Part shown: piece after piece, positions 1 through 6,990 of the stretch
Layout: each line of letters opens with the position of its first letter
Numbering within the stretch: the first letter of the stretch is position 1
Origin: an uncultured Methanobrevibacter sp.
GTDB lineage: Archaea > Methanobacteriota > Methanobacteria > Methanobacteriales > Methanobacteriaceae
Direction of reading: 5' to 3'
Assembly (NCBI RefSeq): GCF_900314615.1
Contig: NZ_OMWA01000034.1
Coordinates: forward strand, 1 to 30,358
Length of the DNA: 30,358 nt
Position numbers and translations under genes: made by a program
Notes under the pieces: model-generated
The model's database searches: none
Seen by the model: only the letters and a program-made list of their open reading frames with translations
Told to the model about the DNA's origin: nothing

Positions 1-45
1 AAAAAAATATTAAAATCAATTATCATGGCAAATGAAACCCAATAA
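1..45 (+). CDS. C-terminal tail of an upstream ORF, possibly TnpB (partial)
   Basis: An open frame enters from the left edge and ends at TAA 43-45 with the residues KKILKSIIMANETQ. The tail is too short to identify by itself. A GC-rich hairpin of the kind that ends IS200/IS605 elements follows 40 bp later, which makes the C-terminus of a TnpB protein the most natural reading. It could equally be an unrelated gene or chance open frame. Confidence 0.3.
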   Translation, partial: KKILKSIIMANETQ

Positions 46-118
46 ATAACAATTCACAAAGGTATAACCCAACTTGCAATTCATCCACGACCTTGAAGAG
101 GTCGTGGTATTCTTGCAT
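46..118 (+). mobile_element. Probable right end of an IS200/IS605 (TnpB) element
   Basis: A perfect 9-bp GC-rich stem, CCACGACCT (85-93) with AGGTCGTGG (99-107) and a 5-nt loop, stands out in DNA that is otherwise about three-quarters AT. Hairpins of the CCACGAC...GTCGTGG type, followed by a TTCTTG-like stretch, are typical of the right ends of TnpB-bearing IS200/IS605 elements, where the 3' transcript forms the omega (re)RNA scaffold. The rest of the element would lie left of the window, so the family is inferred from the hairpin only. From 118 to 367 I see no gene, only AT-rich DNA. Confidence 0.45.
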
Positions 119-367
119 CATTTAGATAAACATAATAATATTGATATAATTTTTTTCATATATTCACCTTTTTTTCAAATCCAAGTTCATGGAACTTATT
201 ATTTAGTTTATTTTAATCATTTATAAAAGTTTCCGAATGTAAGTGCTTACTTGCATGGTTTTTTAATTAAAAAAGGATTTATTTGTATTATATTTAAAAA
301 ATATGGTGTTTAATCTATTTTAACATGAATTAAAGCGTTATAATTATGTATATTTTTTGGAGGGGGA

Positions 368-607
368 TTATTTCTTATGGGCCGTTATTATTGTAAAGCT
401 GCTTGAATTGATTGTAATTCTCAAGTCGTCAACTTCAACATAGTAATTTTTACCTTCTTTTGTAACTCTTGCATTTTCCTGCTTTAATTTGGAAATGCAG
501 TAGCCTACAGGTTCTTCACTGATTTCCAAATTTTTCTGTATTCTTCCAATGCCCATTTCGGTTGTATGAATTTTGTCAATATTTTCTAAAAGAACTTTCT
601 TATGCAT
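368..607 (-). CDS. DUF3781 family protein
   Basis: A 79-residue protein beginning MHKKVLLENIDKIHTTE. The N-terminal ENIDKIHTTE-G-RI pattern and the C-terminal V-DDLRITIN...FTIITAHK block match the DUF3781 family of small cytosolic proteins of unknown function, as I recall it. The ATG at 605-607 is chosen because AGGTGAT lies just upstream on the minus strand. An in-frame ATG seven codons earlier lacks a ribosome-binding site. It is divergent from the ABC exporter gene at 681, with 73 bp between the starts. No regulatory or enzymatic role can be deduced. Confidence 0.75.
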   Translation of the reverse strand: MHKKVLLENIDKIHTTEMGIGRIQKNLEISEEPVGYCISKLKQENARVTKEGKNYYVEVDDLRITINSSSFTIITAHKK

Positions 608-652
608 TTCATCACCTGATTTTTGCATTTTGATTAAATGTATAAGTAGTTA

Positions 653-681
653 TTTATATATTACTTTCCTATTTAGTATTA
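653..681 (+). promoter_or_regulatory. TATA box giving a leaderless start for the ABC permease
   Basis: TTTATATA at 653-660 is centred about 25 bp upstream of the ATG at 681, the usual archaeal TATA-to-start-site distance. No ribosome-binding site precedes the ATG. The mRNA is therefore probably leaderless. This is inferred from spacing only. Confidence 0.5.
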
Positions 682-1790
682 TGTCATTTTTAAAATTCAT
701 TGTTAAAAATCCATTCAGGAGAAAGACCAGTGCATTTCTCTCAATTGTGGGGATTGCAATTGGAATAATAGTTATAGTGGCTCTTGGTGGAATCACAGAT
801 GGTTTGGTAAACACATTTGAAGACACAATTCATGCAGGAGGAGCGGACTTTCAGATTTCAGGAAAGGAAACCGGGGATTCTGCATATGGAACCAACACCA
901 TTGATGCAAACTGGACAGACAAGATAGCAAATGTTTCAGGAGTTGAGGAAGCATATCCAATTTATGTTGTTCTCACTTCGGTGGGAGATGACTATATGAA
1001 TACGCTAATCGGAATCGATCCTAACGGTACAACATTGGCGGATATATCAATGAAGGAAGGCCGAATCTTTGAGGATAATTCCTCTGAAGCTATTCTTGGT
1101 GAAATATATGCTGATGACAACAACTATTCTGTCGGTGACAATATTGAAATCGACGGAGAAGACTTTGAAGTGGTCGGAATCTATGAAACCGGTGACCAGA
1201 ATATGGCCGGAGGAGTGTTTACTTCAATTTCCAAAGTTGGTGAACTGATGGATGATGAAGATTCAATTTCAAACATCTACGTTAAGGTTGAAAAAGGCGC
1301 AGACCCTCAGACTGTTGCAGACAGTATAGATGAGAAATACGGAGACAACATTACAACAATAACATCAGTAATGGAAATGTCTCAGATGGCAGACATGCTG
1401 AACATGCTTCAGGCTTCAACATGGGCGATTTCCCTTCTGGCGATTGTTGTCGGAGGTTTAGGCATCATCAACACAATGCTCATGTCAGTCTTTGAGAGAA
1501 CCCGTGAAATAGGTGTTTTAAAGGCAGTCGGATGGTCAAACACTAAAATATTGACAATGATTGTCGGTGAATCTCTGGTAATTACAATAGTGTCTGCCGT
1601 AATCGGATCATTGATAGGATTTTTGGCCTGCACATTATTGGGTCCGCAGATGGGTATTGAACCGTTATTTACTGCGAAAATATTCATTCAGGCATTTGCA
1701 ATAGCTATTGTTGTTGGAATAATTGGAGGAATATATCCTGCAATCAAGGCGATGAAACTTCCTCCGACAGAGGCATTGAGGTATGAGTGA
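681..1790 (+). CDS. ABC transporter permease, MacB/FtsX type
   Basis: A 369-residue membrane protein of the MacB/LolC/FtsX permease family. It has one N-terminal membrane segment (about residues 15-40, beginning SAFLSIVGIAIGI), a large extracytoplasmic MacB-type domain (about 45-245), then three membrane segments in the last 130 residues. The FERTREIGVLKAVGWS coupling motif after the second segment and the final YPAIKAMKLPPTEALRYE are hallmarks of the family. The start at 681 gives the normal N-terminus MSFLKFIVKNPFRRK; an ATG 36 codons upstream would add an unrelated extension. The ATPase gene begins 9 bp after its stop, so the two form one export system. The substrate is unknown; macrolide, peptide or lipoprotein export are all possible by family. 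Confidence 0.85.
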   Translation: MSFLKFIVKNPFRRKTSAFLSIVGIAIGIIVIVALGGITDGLVNTFEDTIHAGGADFQISGKETGDSAYGTNTIDANWTDKIANVSGVEEAYPIYVVLTSVGDDYMNTLIGIDPNGTTLADISMKEGRIFEDNSSEAILGEIYADDNNYSVGDNIEIDGEDFEVVGIYETGDQNMAGGVFTSISKVGELMDDEDSISNIYVKVEKGADPQTVADSIDEKYGDNITTITSVMEMSQMADMLNMLQASTWAISLLAIVVGGLGIINTMLMSVFERTREIGVLKAVGWSNTKILTMIVGESLVITIVSAVIGSLIGFLACTLLGPQMGIEPLFTAKIFIQAFAIAIVVGIIGGIYPAIKAMKLPPTEALRYE

Positions 1791-1799
1791 GGTGACAGC

Positions 1800-2498
1800 A
1801 TGAATGCGGTAGAAATGAAAAATGTTTATAAAAGTTATGAAAACGGAAATATAAAAGCATTGAACGGCATAAACCTCACTATAGGTGAAGGTGAATTCGT
1901 ATCAATCATCGGCCCGTCAGGGTCTGGAAAATCAACCCTGCTCAATATGCTCGGTGCATTGGATGTTCCTGATTCCGGAAGCATTAATGTTGCAGGTGAG
2001 GATTTAAGCAGTTCCAAAAAGCTCAATGAATTCAGGGCTCAAAAAATAGGATTCATTTTCCAGCTGCACAATCTCATTCCCAACATTTCTGTAGTTGAAA
2101 ACATTGAAATTCCGATGTTTACTCAAAAAATGTCTTCAAAGGAGATGAGAGCCAATGCATTGAAACTGTTGGATGATGTTGGGCTTAAAGACAAGGCAGA
2201 CATGATGCCGAATAAACTGTCCGGTGGTGAACGTCAAAGAGTAGCCATTGCCCGTGCACTTGCAAATAATCCTTCAATAATATTGGCGGATGAACCAACA
2301 GGATCACTGGATTCGAAGACAAGTAGCAAAATCCTTAAGCAACTAATCGATTTGCATAAAGATAAGAATGTAACATTGATTATTGTAACTCATGATATGG
2401 ATGTGGCCAAACTTGCAGACAGGGTTATCGAAGTTTTGGACGGTGAGATAATATCTGCAGGTGACGATTCTTTGATAAACAGTAAAATTGATGTTTGA
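1800..2498 (+). CDS. ABC transporter ATP-binding protein, MacB/LolD type
   Basis: A 232-residue ABC ATPase that powers the permease encoded just upstream. It carries a Walker A motif (GPSGSGKST), a Q-loop (IFQLHNLIPNISVVENI), the ABC signature LSGGERQRVAIARAL, Walker B (IILADEPTGSLD) and the switch histidine in IIVTHDMDVAKLADR. The length and the MacB/LolD-style LHNLIP Q-loop fit a stand-alone subunit of a MacB-type exporter acting at the inner face of the membrane. The ATG at 1800 is preceded by GGTGA in the gap after the permease stop, indicating a two-gene operon. The exported substrate cannot be told from sequence. Confidence 0.9.
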   Translation: MNAVEMKNVYKSYENGNIKALNGINLTIGEGEFVSIIGPSGSGKSTLLNMLGALDVPDSGSINVAGEDLSSSKKLNEFRAQKIGFIFQLHNLIPNISVVENIEIPMFTQKMSSKEMRANALKLLDDVGLKDKADMMPNKLSGGERQRVAIARALANNPSIILADEPTGSLDSKTSSKILKQLIDLHKDKNVTLIIVTHDMDVAKLADRVIEVLDGEIISAGDDSLINSKIDV

Positions 2499-2594
2499 TT
2501 TCAATTTTATTTATTTCTTTTTTTATAATTCGGGGACTGTCCCTTATAACCTTTTTTTGTTTTTTTTAGTATTTTGTGTAATTATTATTTTCGC

Positions 2595-2670
2595 AATTGT
2601 TTTCATCATATAATATTGATTTTACTTTGTAAAATTGTATTCATTCTTTAAAATTGATTTAAGTTCATTT
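2595..2670. repeat. Array 1: four 19-bp degenerate tandem repeats
   Basis: Units start at 2595, 2614, 2633 and 2652, exactly 19 bp apart. They read aattgttttcatcatataa, tattgattttactttgtaa, aattgtattcattctttaa and aattgatttaagttcattt. The AATTG head and the TTCA/TTTAA body are the conserved parts. The array ends about 55 bp upstream of a TATA-like stretch (about 2724-2734) for the accessory genes that follow. The same repeat family recurs at 23449-23543. Spacing and position suggest a protein-binding array rather than a CRISPR. Confidence 0.6.
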
Positions 2671-2798
2671 ACGGCCTTAAATATTAAAAATAATTAATTT
2701 TAAATACTTTGAAGTTCATAATATTTATTATATAATCTTGTAGGTTAAACTTGGATACATGGTATTTATCAAGATTATTTTTTTAGGAGGGTCATGTA

Positions 2799-3098
2799 GT
2801 GAAATGGAACACACTTCAGTCTAAAGCTTATGGATTGGACATTAATGATTTTGTACGTGATGACTTTCTTGAAAAACTCAGAATTGAGTTTGAAGATAAA
2901 GATGTTGATGTTGTTACATTGCAAATTGCAGTAAGAGACAAAGTTAAAGATCCTAAAAATGATGATGCCAAAGTAGACATTATTTCATTATCAAACAGGA
3001 ATATTGAAGATACATTGCTGCAAAAAACAATTCTGGACGTTACCTCTGATGAAAACTTTGAAAAAAATAAAAAAAGTAATCGACGAATTTTAAATTAA
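2799..3098 (+). CDS. Hypothetical protein, first gene of a PIN-associated unit
   Basis: A 99-residue protein that I do not recognise. It starts at GTG 2799 (MKWNTLQSKAYGLDIND), chosen because a strong AGGAGGG lies at 2785-2791. It is acidic in the middle (DKDVDVV, DPKNDDAKVD) and ends in a basic tail (KKSNRRILN), with no signal peptide, membrane segment or cysteine motif. Alternating hydrophobic residues around VDVVTLQIAV and KVDIISLS suggest beta strands. The next gene begins 21 bp after its stop, and a broken PIN-domain gene follows, so the three probably form one transcript. It could be an antitoxin-like partner or a small DNA/RNA-binding protein, but nothing in it proves this. Confidence 0.6.
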   Translation: MKWNTLQSKAYGLDINDFVRDDFLEKLRIEFEDKDVDVVTLQIAVRDKVKDPKNDDAKVDIISLSNRNIEDTLLQKTILDVTSDENFEKNKKSNRRILN

Positions 3099-3119
3099 CT
3101 AAAAATGGAGGTTTTGATC

Positions 3120-3632
3120 ATGTTTTCATATGAAAATAGTTATATGATAAATAATGAATATTCTAAATCCAGAAATATCTATGATTCTTTTATTAATGCT
3201 ATTAAAGAATTGAAAGAAAAGATTTATTCATATGTTGAAAATATCATTGTTCAAAAGGATGGGCCTTCTTTAGATGAGTTAATTGGAAATATAAAAGATT
3301 CATTTAACAATACAGAAAATATTTTATCAAATCTTGATTTTTTCAAAGAAGAATATTATGATTTCTCCTCCATTAAAGACATGGCATTTTACATATTGGA
3401 TAATAAATCGTTATTGCACCATATTTCAATGATTAGAACTTTATTGAATTCTTTTTATGATCTAGTTCAATTTAAAAAAGATTCTTCCAATGAAGAATAT
3501 GAACTGAAATATGAGGAATTTTCCTCTCAACTCGTTGAGACAGAACAATCATTTTTCACTGAAATATATGAACCTAGTGAAAACTACAATGAAGAAACAT
3601 TGTCTGAAATATCCAATTCCTTGTTGGGATGA
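3120..3632 (+). CDS. Hypothetical helical protein in a PIN-associated unit
   Basis: A 170-residue, largely alpha-helical, acidic protein with no family I recognise. The ATG at 3120 (MFSYENSYMINNEYSK) is used because GGAGGT at 3107-3112 sits just before it; the in-frame ATG at 3105 overlaps that site and is unlikely. It has no signal peptide, membrane segment or cysteine motif. A stretch near its N-terminus, YDSFINAIKELKEKI, resembles YNSFIKAIKNCLSDL in the downstream PIN gene. This may be a shared helical module or coincidence. It ends 17 bp before the PIN gene start, consistent with co-transcription. Confidence 0.55.
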   Translation: MFSYENSYMINNEYSKSRNIYDSFINAIKELKEKIYSYVENIIVQKDGPSLDELIGNIKDSFNNTENILSNLDFFKEEYYDFSSIKDMAFYILDNKSLLHHISMIRTLLNSFYDLVQFKKDSSNEEYELKYEEFSSQLVETEQSFFTEIYEPSENYNEETLSEISNSLLG

Positions 3633-3649
3633 ATTGGAGGATTTATATC

Positions 3650-4308
3650 ATGAATTCTTTTGTAGACACTAATGTTGCTATTTCATATATGTTTTCTATT
3701 GATCCCTTAAACAATAAATCAATGGCAGTATTTAGAGAATATGATGATATTTTTTGGTCAAATCTTGTTAAAAGTGAATGCAGAATTGTATTTAAAAATA
3801 AAAAGAAAATTCTAGTTAAGTTCTATAAAGATTTGGCTGATGATATTAAACCTGAAAATTTTCATGATTTCAAATTCGAAGATTTGAAAAAATATGTCCT
3901 GAACAATTATCCCAATGGAAAAAATGTGACCAAATTTTAAGCTCTCTTAAAAAGTTCTGGGATAGCTATGTTAATCAAAGATTTCCATCATACAATTCTT
4001 TTATTAAAGCTATTAAAAATTGCTTAAGCGATTTGAAAAATTTAGTCTATTCTAGAAAAAGGCAATGGGAACAAAATATACAGTTAACAGATACCAGAGT
4101 TAAAAAATACATTAATTTAAAAAATAAATTGAATTTCCTGAAAGTCCATCATCCTGATGATGATATTATTCTGGATGCACATGACTTTAATTTAAAAAAA
4201 GATTTTCTTTTTGATTTCATAACCTTTGATGAAGATTTTTATAATGCAATATCTAAAATCAAAGAGTTTAAATTTAACAAAATTAAAGGAAAATATGATT
4301 ATCTGTAA
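3650..4308 (+). pseudogene. PIN-domain ribonuclease gene with an internal frameshift
   Basis: Two consecutive open frames together make one PIN-domain protein of about 219 residues. The first (ATG 3650, after GGAGG) gives MNSFVDTNVAISYMF, the PIN N-terminus with its first acidic residue (FVDTNVAI), and stops at 3940. The second frame is open from 3868 to 4308. It carries the rest: a long helical middle, then DDIILDAHDF and FDFITFDEDFYNA, the later acidic PIN signature. The frames are offset by one base. One extra A in the A6 run at 3887-3892 would rejoin them as DLKKICPEQLSQWKKCDQ. PIN proteins are usually metal-dependent RNases, often toxins. As it stands the gene is broken, or carries a sequencing error. 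Confidence 0.7.
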
Positions 4309-4471
4309 ACTAGTATTTTAAATTATATTATTTTTAAGTTCAATAACTATCTTAGAAACATTATGCTTTGTTATTAATCAGTAACTATTGATTTTGAGCT
4401 TATTTTTCTAATGTTTTTTTTTAAAATTTTGATATAGGAATATTGTTTTCCTGGGGGTGTTGGTAAAAAAT

Positions 4472-4506
4472 TCAGTTATTTCCAAAATGGAAACAACTGA
4501 TTGATG
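4472..4506 (-). terminator. Terminator-like hairpin after the DUF357/AIPS operon
   Basis: TCAGTTATTTCC (4472-4483) pairs with GGAAACAACTGA (4489-4500) across a 5-nt loop, with one mismatch in 12 bp. On the minus strand the stem is followed by a T-rich run (complement of 4465-4471). It lies 29 bp past the stop of the DUF357 gene. The rest of the gap 4309-4528 holds only AT-rich DNA. Confidence 0.5.
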
Positions 4507-4528
4507 ATAAAAGAATTGAAGGTGTTAA

Positions 4529-4771
4529 TTAGATGATTCCATGAATCATCCTTAATGCATCTAAAAGTCCGTGACTGTATTCAATACAACCGAATGCAGT
4601 CCTCATATCTTCTTTTTCAAGATAATATTTTGAATCATTCCAGTAGTCAACAGCTCTGTCATAAACTTCCTTTTCTTTTCCGACAAACTCAATGTGAGCT
4701 ACCTGATTCAGGTTTCTTTCAAGTTTTGCAATATCCTTTGCTATTTTTTCGGGACTTTCCAGTTCACTCAT
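4529..4771 (-). CDS. DUF357 domain protein
   Basis: An 80-residue archaeal protein of the DUF357 family, function unknown. It begins MSELESPEKIAKDIAKLERNL and has the family's helical features, including AVDYWNDSKYYLEKEDMRTAFGCIEYSHGLLDALR. The ATG at 4769-4771 is preferred because GGAGG lies 8 nt upstream. It overlaps the stop of the archaetidylinositol-phosphate synthase gene by 4 bp (ATGA), so translation of the two is probably coupled. I recall a DUF357 gene in the same position beside this synthase in other Methanobacteriales, suggesting a linked role, but this is unproven. Confidence 0.8.
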   Translation of the reverse strand: MSELESPEKIAKDIAKLERNLNQVAHIEFVGKEKEVYDRAVDYWNDSKYYLEKEDMRTAFGCIEYSHGLLDALRMIHGII

Positions 4772-5334
4772 CTTAATTGCCTCCAAACATGTACTACTCT
4801 TTGAGCTACGGTAAAGTATGATAAGATTACCAGTATGTAGATAATGTATGTAAAGTAGATATCTCCTGCGAAGTATCCTATTATTGCTCCAACCATTAAA
4901 ATAATCATACGCACTGCTCGCTCTGCAATTCCAATGTTACATTCTACGCCCTGTGATTCGGCTCTTGATCTCACATAACTCACGGTTATTGCTGAGTGAA
5001 TTGCAAGAACACCGACAAACCAGTCGCAGTATCCTCCGAATATGATTCCGATATATATTATCGCATCAGCAAATCTGTCCATTGTAGAGTCTAGAAATGC
5101 ACCGAATTTGGATGACCTTCCATGATATCTTGCAACGGCACCGTCCACAACATCCAGAAATCCGGATGCCAATATTGCAATCATTCCTAACAACAGCATC
5201 TTATTTGCAAATCCGTAGGCTGCAACAACTGCAACAAAGGGGGATATTACTGTTACAATATTTGGATTGATATTCAAGTTCTTCGCTAAAGGATTCAATA
5301 TTCTTGTTAATAATGGTCTTAAAGATTGAAGCAT
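4768..5334 (-). CDS. Archaetidylinositol phosphate synthase (CDP-alcohol phosphatidyltransferase family)
   Basis: A 188-residue membrane enzyme of the CDP-alcohol phosphatidyltransferase family. It carries the full catalytic motif: D61, D64-G65, A68-R69, G78, D82 and D86. The four aspartates bind the two metal ions and the CDP-lipid substrate. About six hydrophobic membrane segments are visible. In Methanobacteriales the member in this position, next to the Sua5/TsaC gene, makes archaetidylinositol phosphate from CDP-archaeol and inositol 1-phosphate. I assign that specificity by family and context, not by residues. It is divergent from tsaC with 45 bp between starts, and the minus-strand ATG has no clear ribosome-binding site, so it may be leaderless. 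Confidence 0.82.
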   Translation of the reverse strand: MLQSLRPLLTRILNPLAKNLNINPNIVTVISPFVAVVAAYGFANKMLLLGMIAILASGFLDVVDGAVARYHGRSSKFGAFLDSTMDRFADAIIYIGIIFGGYCDWFVGVLAIHSAITVSYVRSRAESQGVECNIGIAERAVRMIILMVGAIIGYFAGDIYFTYIIYILVILSYFTVAQRVVHVWRQLR

Positions 5335-5379
5335 AATTATATATAAATTTTTATCTAATATAATTGTTAGGTAAGAAAA
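5335..5379. promoter_or_regulatory. Divergent promoter between AIP synthase and tsaC
   Basis: The 45-bp gap holds TTATATATAAA (about 5338-5348), placed about 26 bp upstream of a plausible start site for tsaC. It also holds AATATAATT (about 5356-5364), which read on the minus strand would position transcription almost at the AIP-synthase ATG, implying a leaderless message. These are inferences from TATA spacing. Confidence 0.4.
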
Positions 5380-5961
5380 ATGAAAATATTGAAAACCGGC
5401 ATTGATAAAATTGATGAAGATATCATTAACGAAGCTATAAATGTATTGGCAAATGGTGGAGTAGTTTTATATCCTACAGACACTGTTTACGGTTTAGGAG
5501 CTAATATATTCGACAATAAAGCGGTTCGTAAAGTTTTTGATATTAAAGAGAGGAGTCTTTTAAAACCCCTTTCAATTCTTGTCTCACACATCAATGCCAT
5601 TGACCTGGTTGCCAAGGTCTCATTAAGTCAGAAAAACACGATTCAAGAGTATCTGCCGGGGCCTTACACATTTATTTTGGATAGAAAAAAGATAGTTCCG
5701 AGAGCTGTGACAAGCGGGTCAAGCTATGTCGGCGTCAGGGTTCCAAACTGTGAAATAGCCTGCAGGCTGGCAAGCATATTTCCGATAACAACAACCAGTG
5801 CAAATCTCTCTGATGATGAAGTTTTATCAACTCCCGACGAAATACTTGAACAGTTAAATAAGGATGTTGATCTGGTTATTGATGTGGGAAAGCTGGATTC
5901 AAATCATGCTTCAAGAATTGTGGATTTAACCAGAATAAATCCGAAAATAATAAGAAAATAG
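5380..5961 (+). CDS. L-threonylcarbamoyladenylate synthase (Sua5/YrdC/YciO family)
   Basis: A 193-residue cytosolic protein of the YrdC/Sua5 family, which makes threonylcarbamoyl-AMP from threonine, bicarbonate and ATP. This is the first step in the t6A modification of tRNAs decoding ANN codons. Diagnostic stretches are YPTDTVYGLG (31-40), KPLSILV, LPGPYTFIL, GVRVP and TTTSANLS. The length matches a single YrdC domain without the extra Sua5 C-terminal domain. The gene is divergent from the lipid-synthesis gene, and a bidirectional terminator separates it from the convergent surface-protein gene. The Methanothermobacter homologue, as I recall, has the same neighbours. Confidence 0.9.
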   Translation: MKILKTGIDKIDEDIINEAINVLANGGVVLYPTDTVYGLGANIFDNKAVRKVFDIKERSLLKPLSILVSHINAIDLVAKVSLSQKNTIQEYLPGPYTFILDRKKIVPRAVTSGSSYVGVRVPNCEIACRLASIFPITTTSANLSDDEVLSTPDEILEQLNKDVDLVIDVGKLDSNHASRIVDLTRINPKIIRK

Positions 5962-5983
5962 AGATTAAAAATTAATCTCTTTT
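5961..5983. terminator. Bidirectional terminator between tsaC and the surface-protein gene
   Basis: GAGATTA (5961-5967) and TAATCTC (5973-5979) form a 7-bp stem with a 5-nt loop, followed by TTTT on the plus strand. The two flanking genes converge here with only 26 bp between their stops, so one hairpin could serve both. Confidence 0.55.
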
Positions 5984-5987
5984 AAAT

Positions 5988-6896
5988 TTATCTTTTGCGC
6001 ATTGCTACACCGACAATTGCAATAATTACAATAACAATCGCTAATATGAATATAGGATTACCGGCTGTTCTCATTATTGTATCTTGCATTGTAGCCTTTT
6101 TTGGTGTTTCATTTGTTATTTTCTTGTTGTTTTTGTTGATAATGGTTGTATTGTTTTCATTAACAATAGTTGTTTTTGTCTTGTTGATTATTGTCTTGTT
6201 TGTCTCGTTAACAACTGTTTCATCACTTTTTTCATCAGTTTTATTTGGTGTTGTTTTTTCATCTGATGATTTGTTTTGAACTTTTGAATCATCTGAGGCA
6301 TTTTTTACATTGCCGTTGGGGGTTGTGTTTGTGTCACTGACATTTTCACCTGCAGCCAGAGTATCTTCAGGGATTATCTGCTGGAGAGACACGGTATATG
6401 CTATGCAGTCTGATTTGTCATTTTCACTTGCTTTTAAAAGCTCAAAATTAAAGCTTGCTTCGGTTGTATTGCTTATTTTTACTACAGCACTGTCTCCCAC
6501 AGTTTCTGAAGAACTTAATGCCTTTTGAGCAATTGCATTGCTTGTATCTTTTGCAACAACTTTGGAGATAACGCTTGCGATTTCATTTTCCTTGTTCTGT
6601 TTGTAACATTCTATTATGGCTAATTTAACTGCATTCTCTTTACCTGTAGTGCTTTGGGATGTGAACTTGTCTGAACTGCTTATTTTTTTATTTGAATCCA
6701 GACAAAATCCTGTAAATCCGTCACTGAATTTAATTTGATTTCCGTTGATTGAACTGACGGTAATGTAGTTGGTTAAATCTTTAATTTCCTCAGTAGTGTT
6801 TAAAGTATCGTTAGTGTTGTTGTCTGCTGAAACGAGACTTAAACAGCCTACTGAGACAATTAAAATTATTAATAAAAGGGTTATTTTTTTAATCAT
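5988..6896 (-). CDS. Membrane-anchored extracellular protein with glycosylation-rich stalk
   Basis: A 302-residue protein with an N-terminal signal peptide (MIKKITLLLIILIVSVGCLSLVSA), an outside domain of about 150 residues, an Asn/Thr/Lys-rich stalk (about 190-270) full of N-X-S/T sequons, and a C-terminal membrane segment ending VGVAMRKR. This is the layout of a type I cell-surface protein held in the membrane with a stalk crossing the pseudomurein wall. The stalk has repeated NETNKTII / NENNTTII / NKNNKKIT units, likely N-glycosylated. The outer domain contains GFTGFCLDSNKKI, faintly reminiscent of the Cys segment of Cys-Gln thioester adhesion domains, but no matching Gln motif is convincing. 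The start is supported by AAGGAGC upstream. The ligand is unknown. Confidence 0.75.
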   Translation of the reverse strand: MIKKITLLLIILIVSVGCLSLVSADNNTNDTLNTTEEIKDLTNYITVSSINGNQIKFSDGFTGFCLDSNKKISSSDKFTSQSTTGKENAVKLAIIECYKQNKENEIASVISKVVAKDTSNAIAQKALSSSETVGDSAVVKISNTTEASFNFELLKASENDKSDCIAYTVSLQQIIPEDTLAAGENVSDTNTTPNGNVKNASDDSKVQNKSSDEKTTPNKTDEKSDETVVNETNKTIINKTKTTIVNENNTTIINKNNKKITNETPKKATMQDTIMRTAGNPIFILAIVIVIIAIVGVAMRKR

Positions 6897-6990
6897 TTTA
6901 ATGGCTCCTTCAAGTTAATTGATAATATAAATCTTCAAAGATATAATGATTTTGTTAAATTATATATCATATAAAAGTCAATATTTACTT

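Noticed and set aside
2530..2545. GGGGACTGTCCCT near-palindrome after the ABC ATPase gene
   Set aside because: The stem is only 4-5 bp with a minimal loop. It might be a weak terminator or operator, but nothing else supports a call.
2595..2670. The 19-bp repeats as a CRISPR array
   Set aside because: Units are contiguous and degenerate, with no unique spacers and no cas genes nearby.
5995..6279. Hydrophobic plus-strand frame opposite the surface-protein stalk
   Set aside because: Asn/Thr/Lys-rich codons read backwards give Ile/Val/Phe-rich sequence; the minus-strand gene with signal peptide and anchor explains the region.
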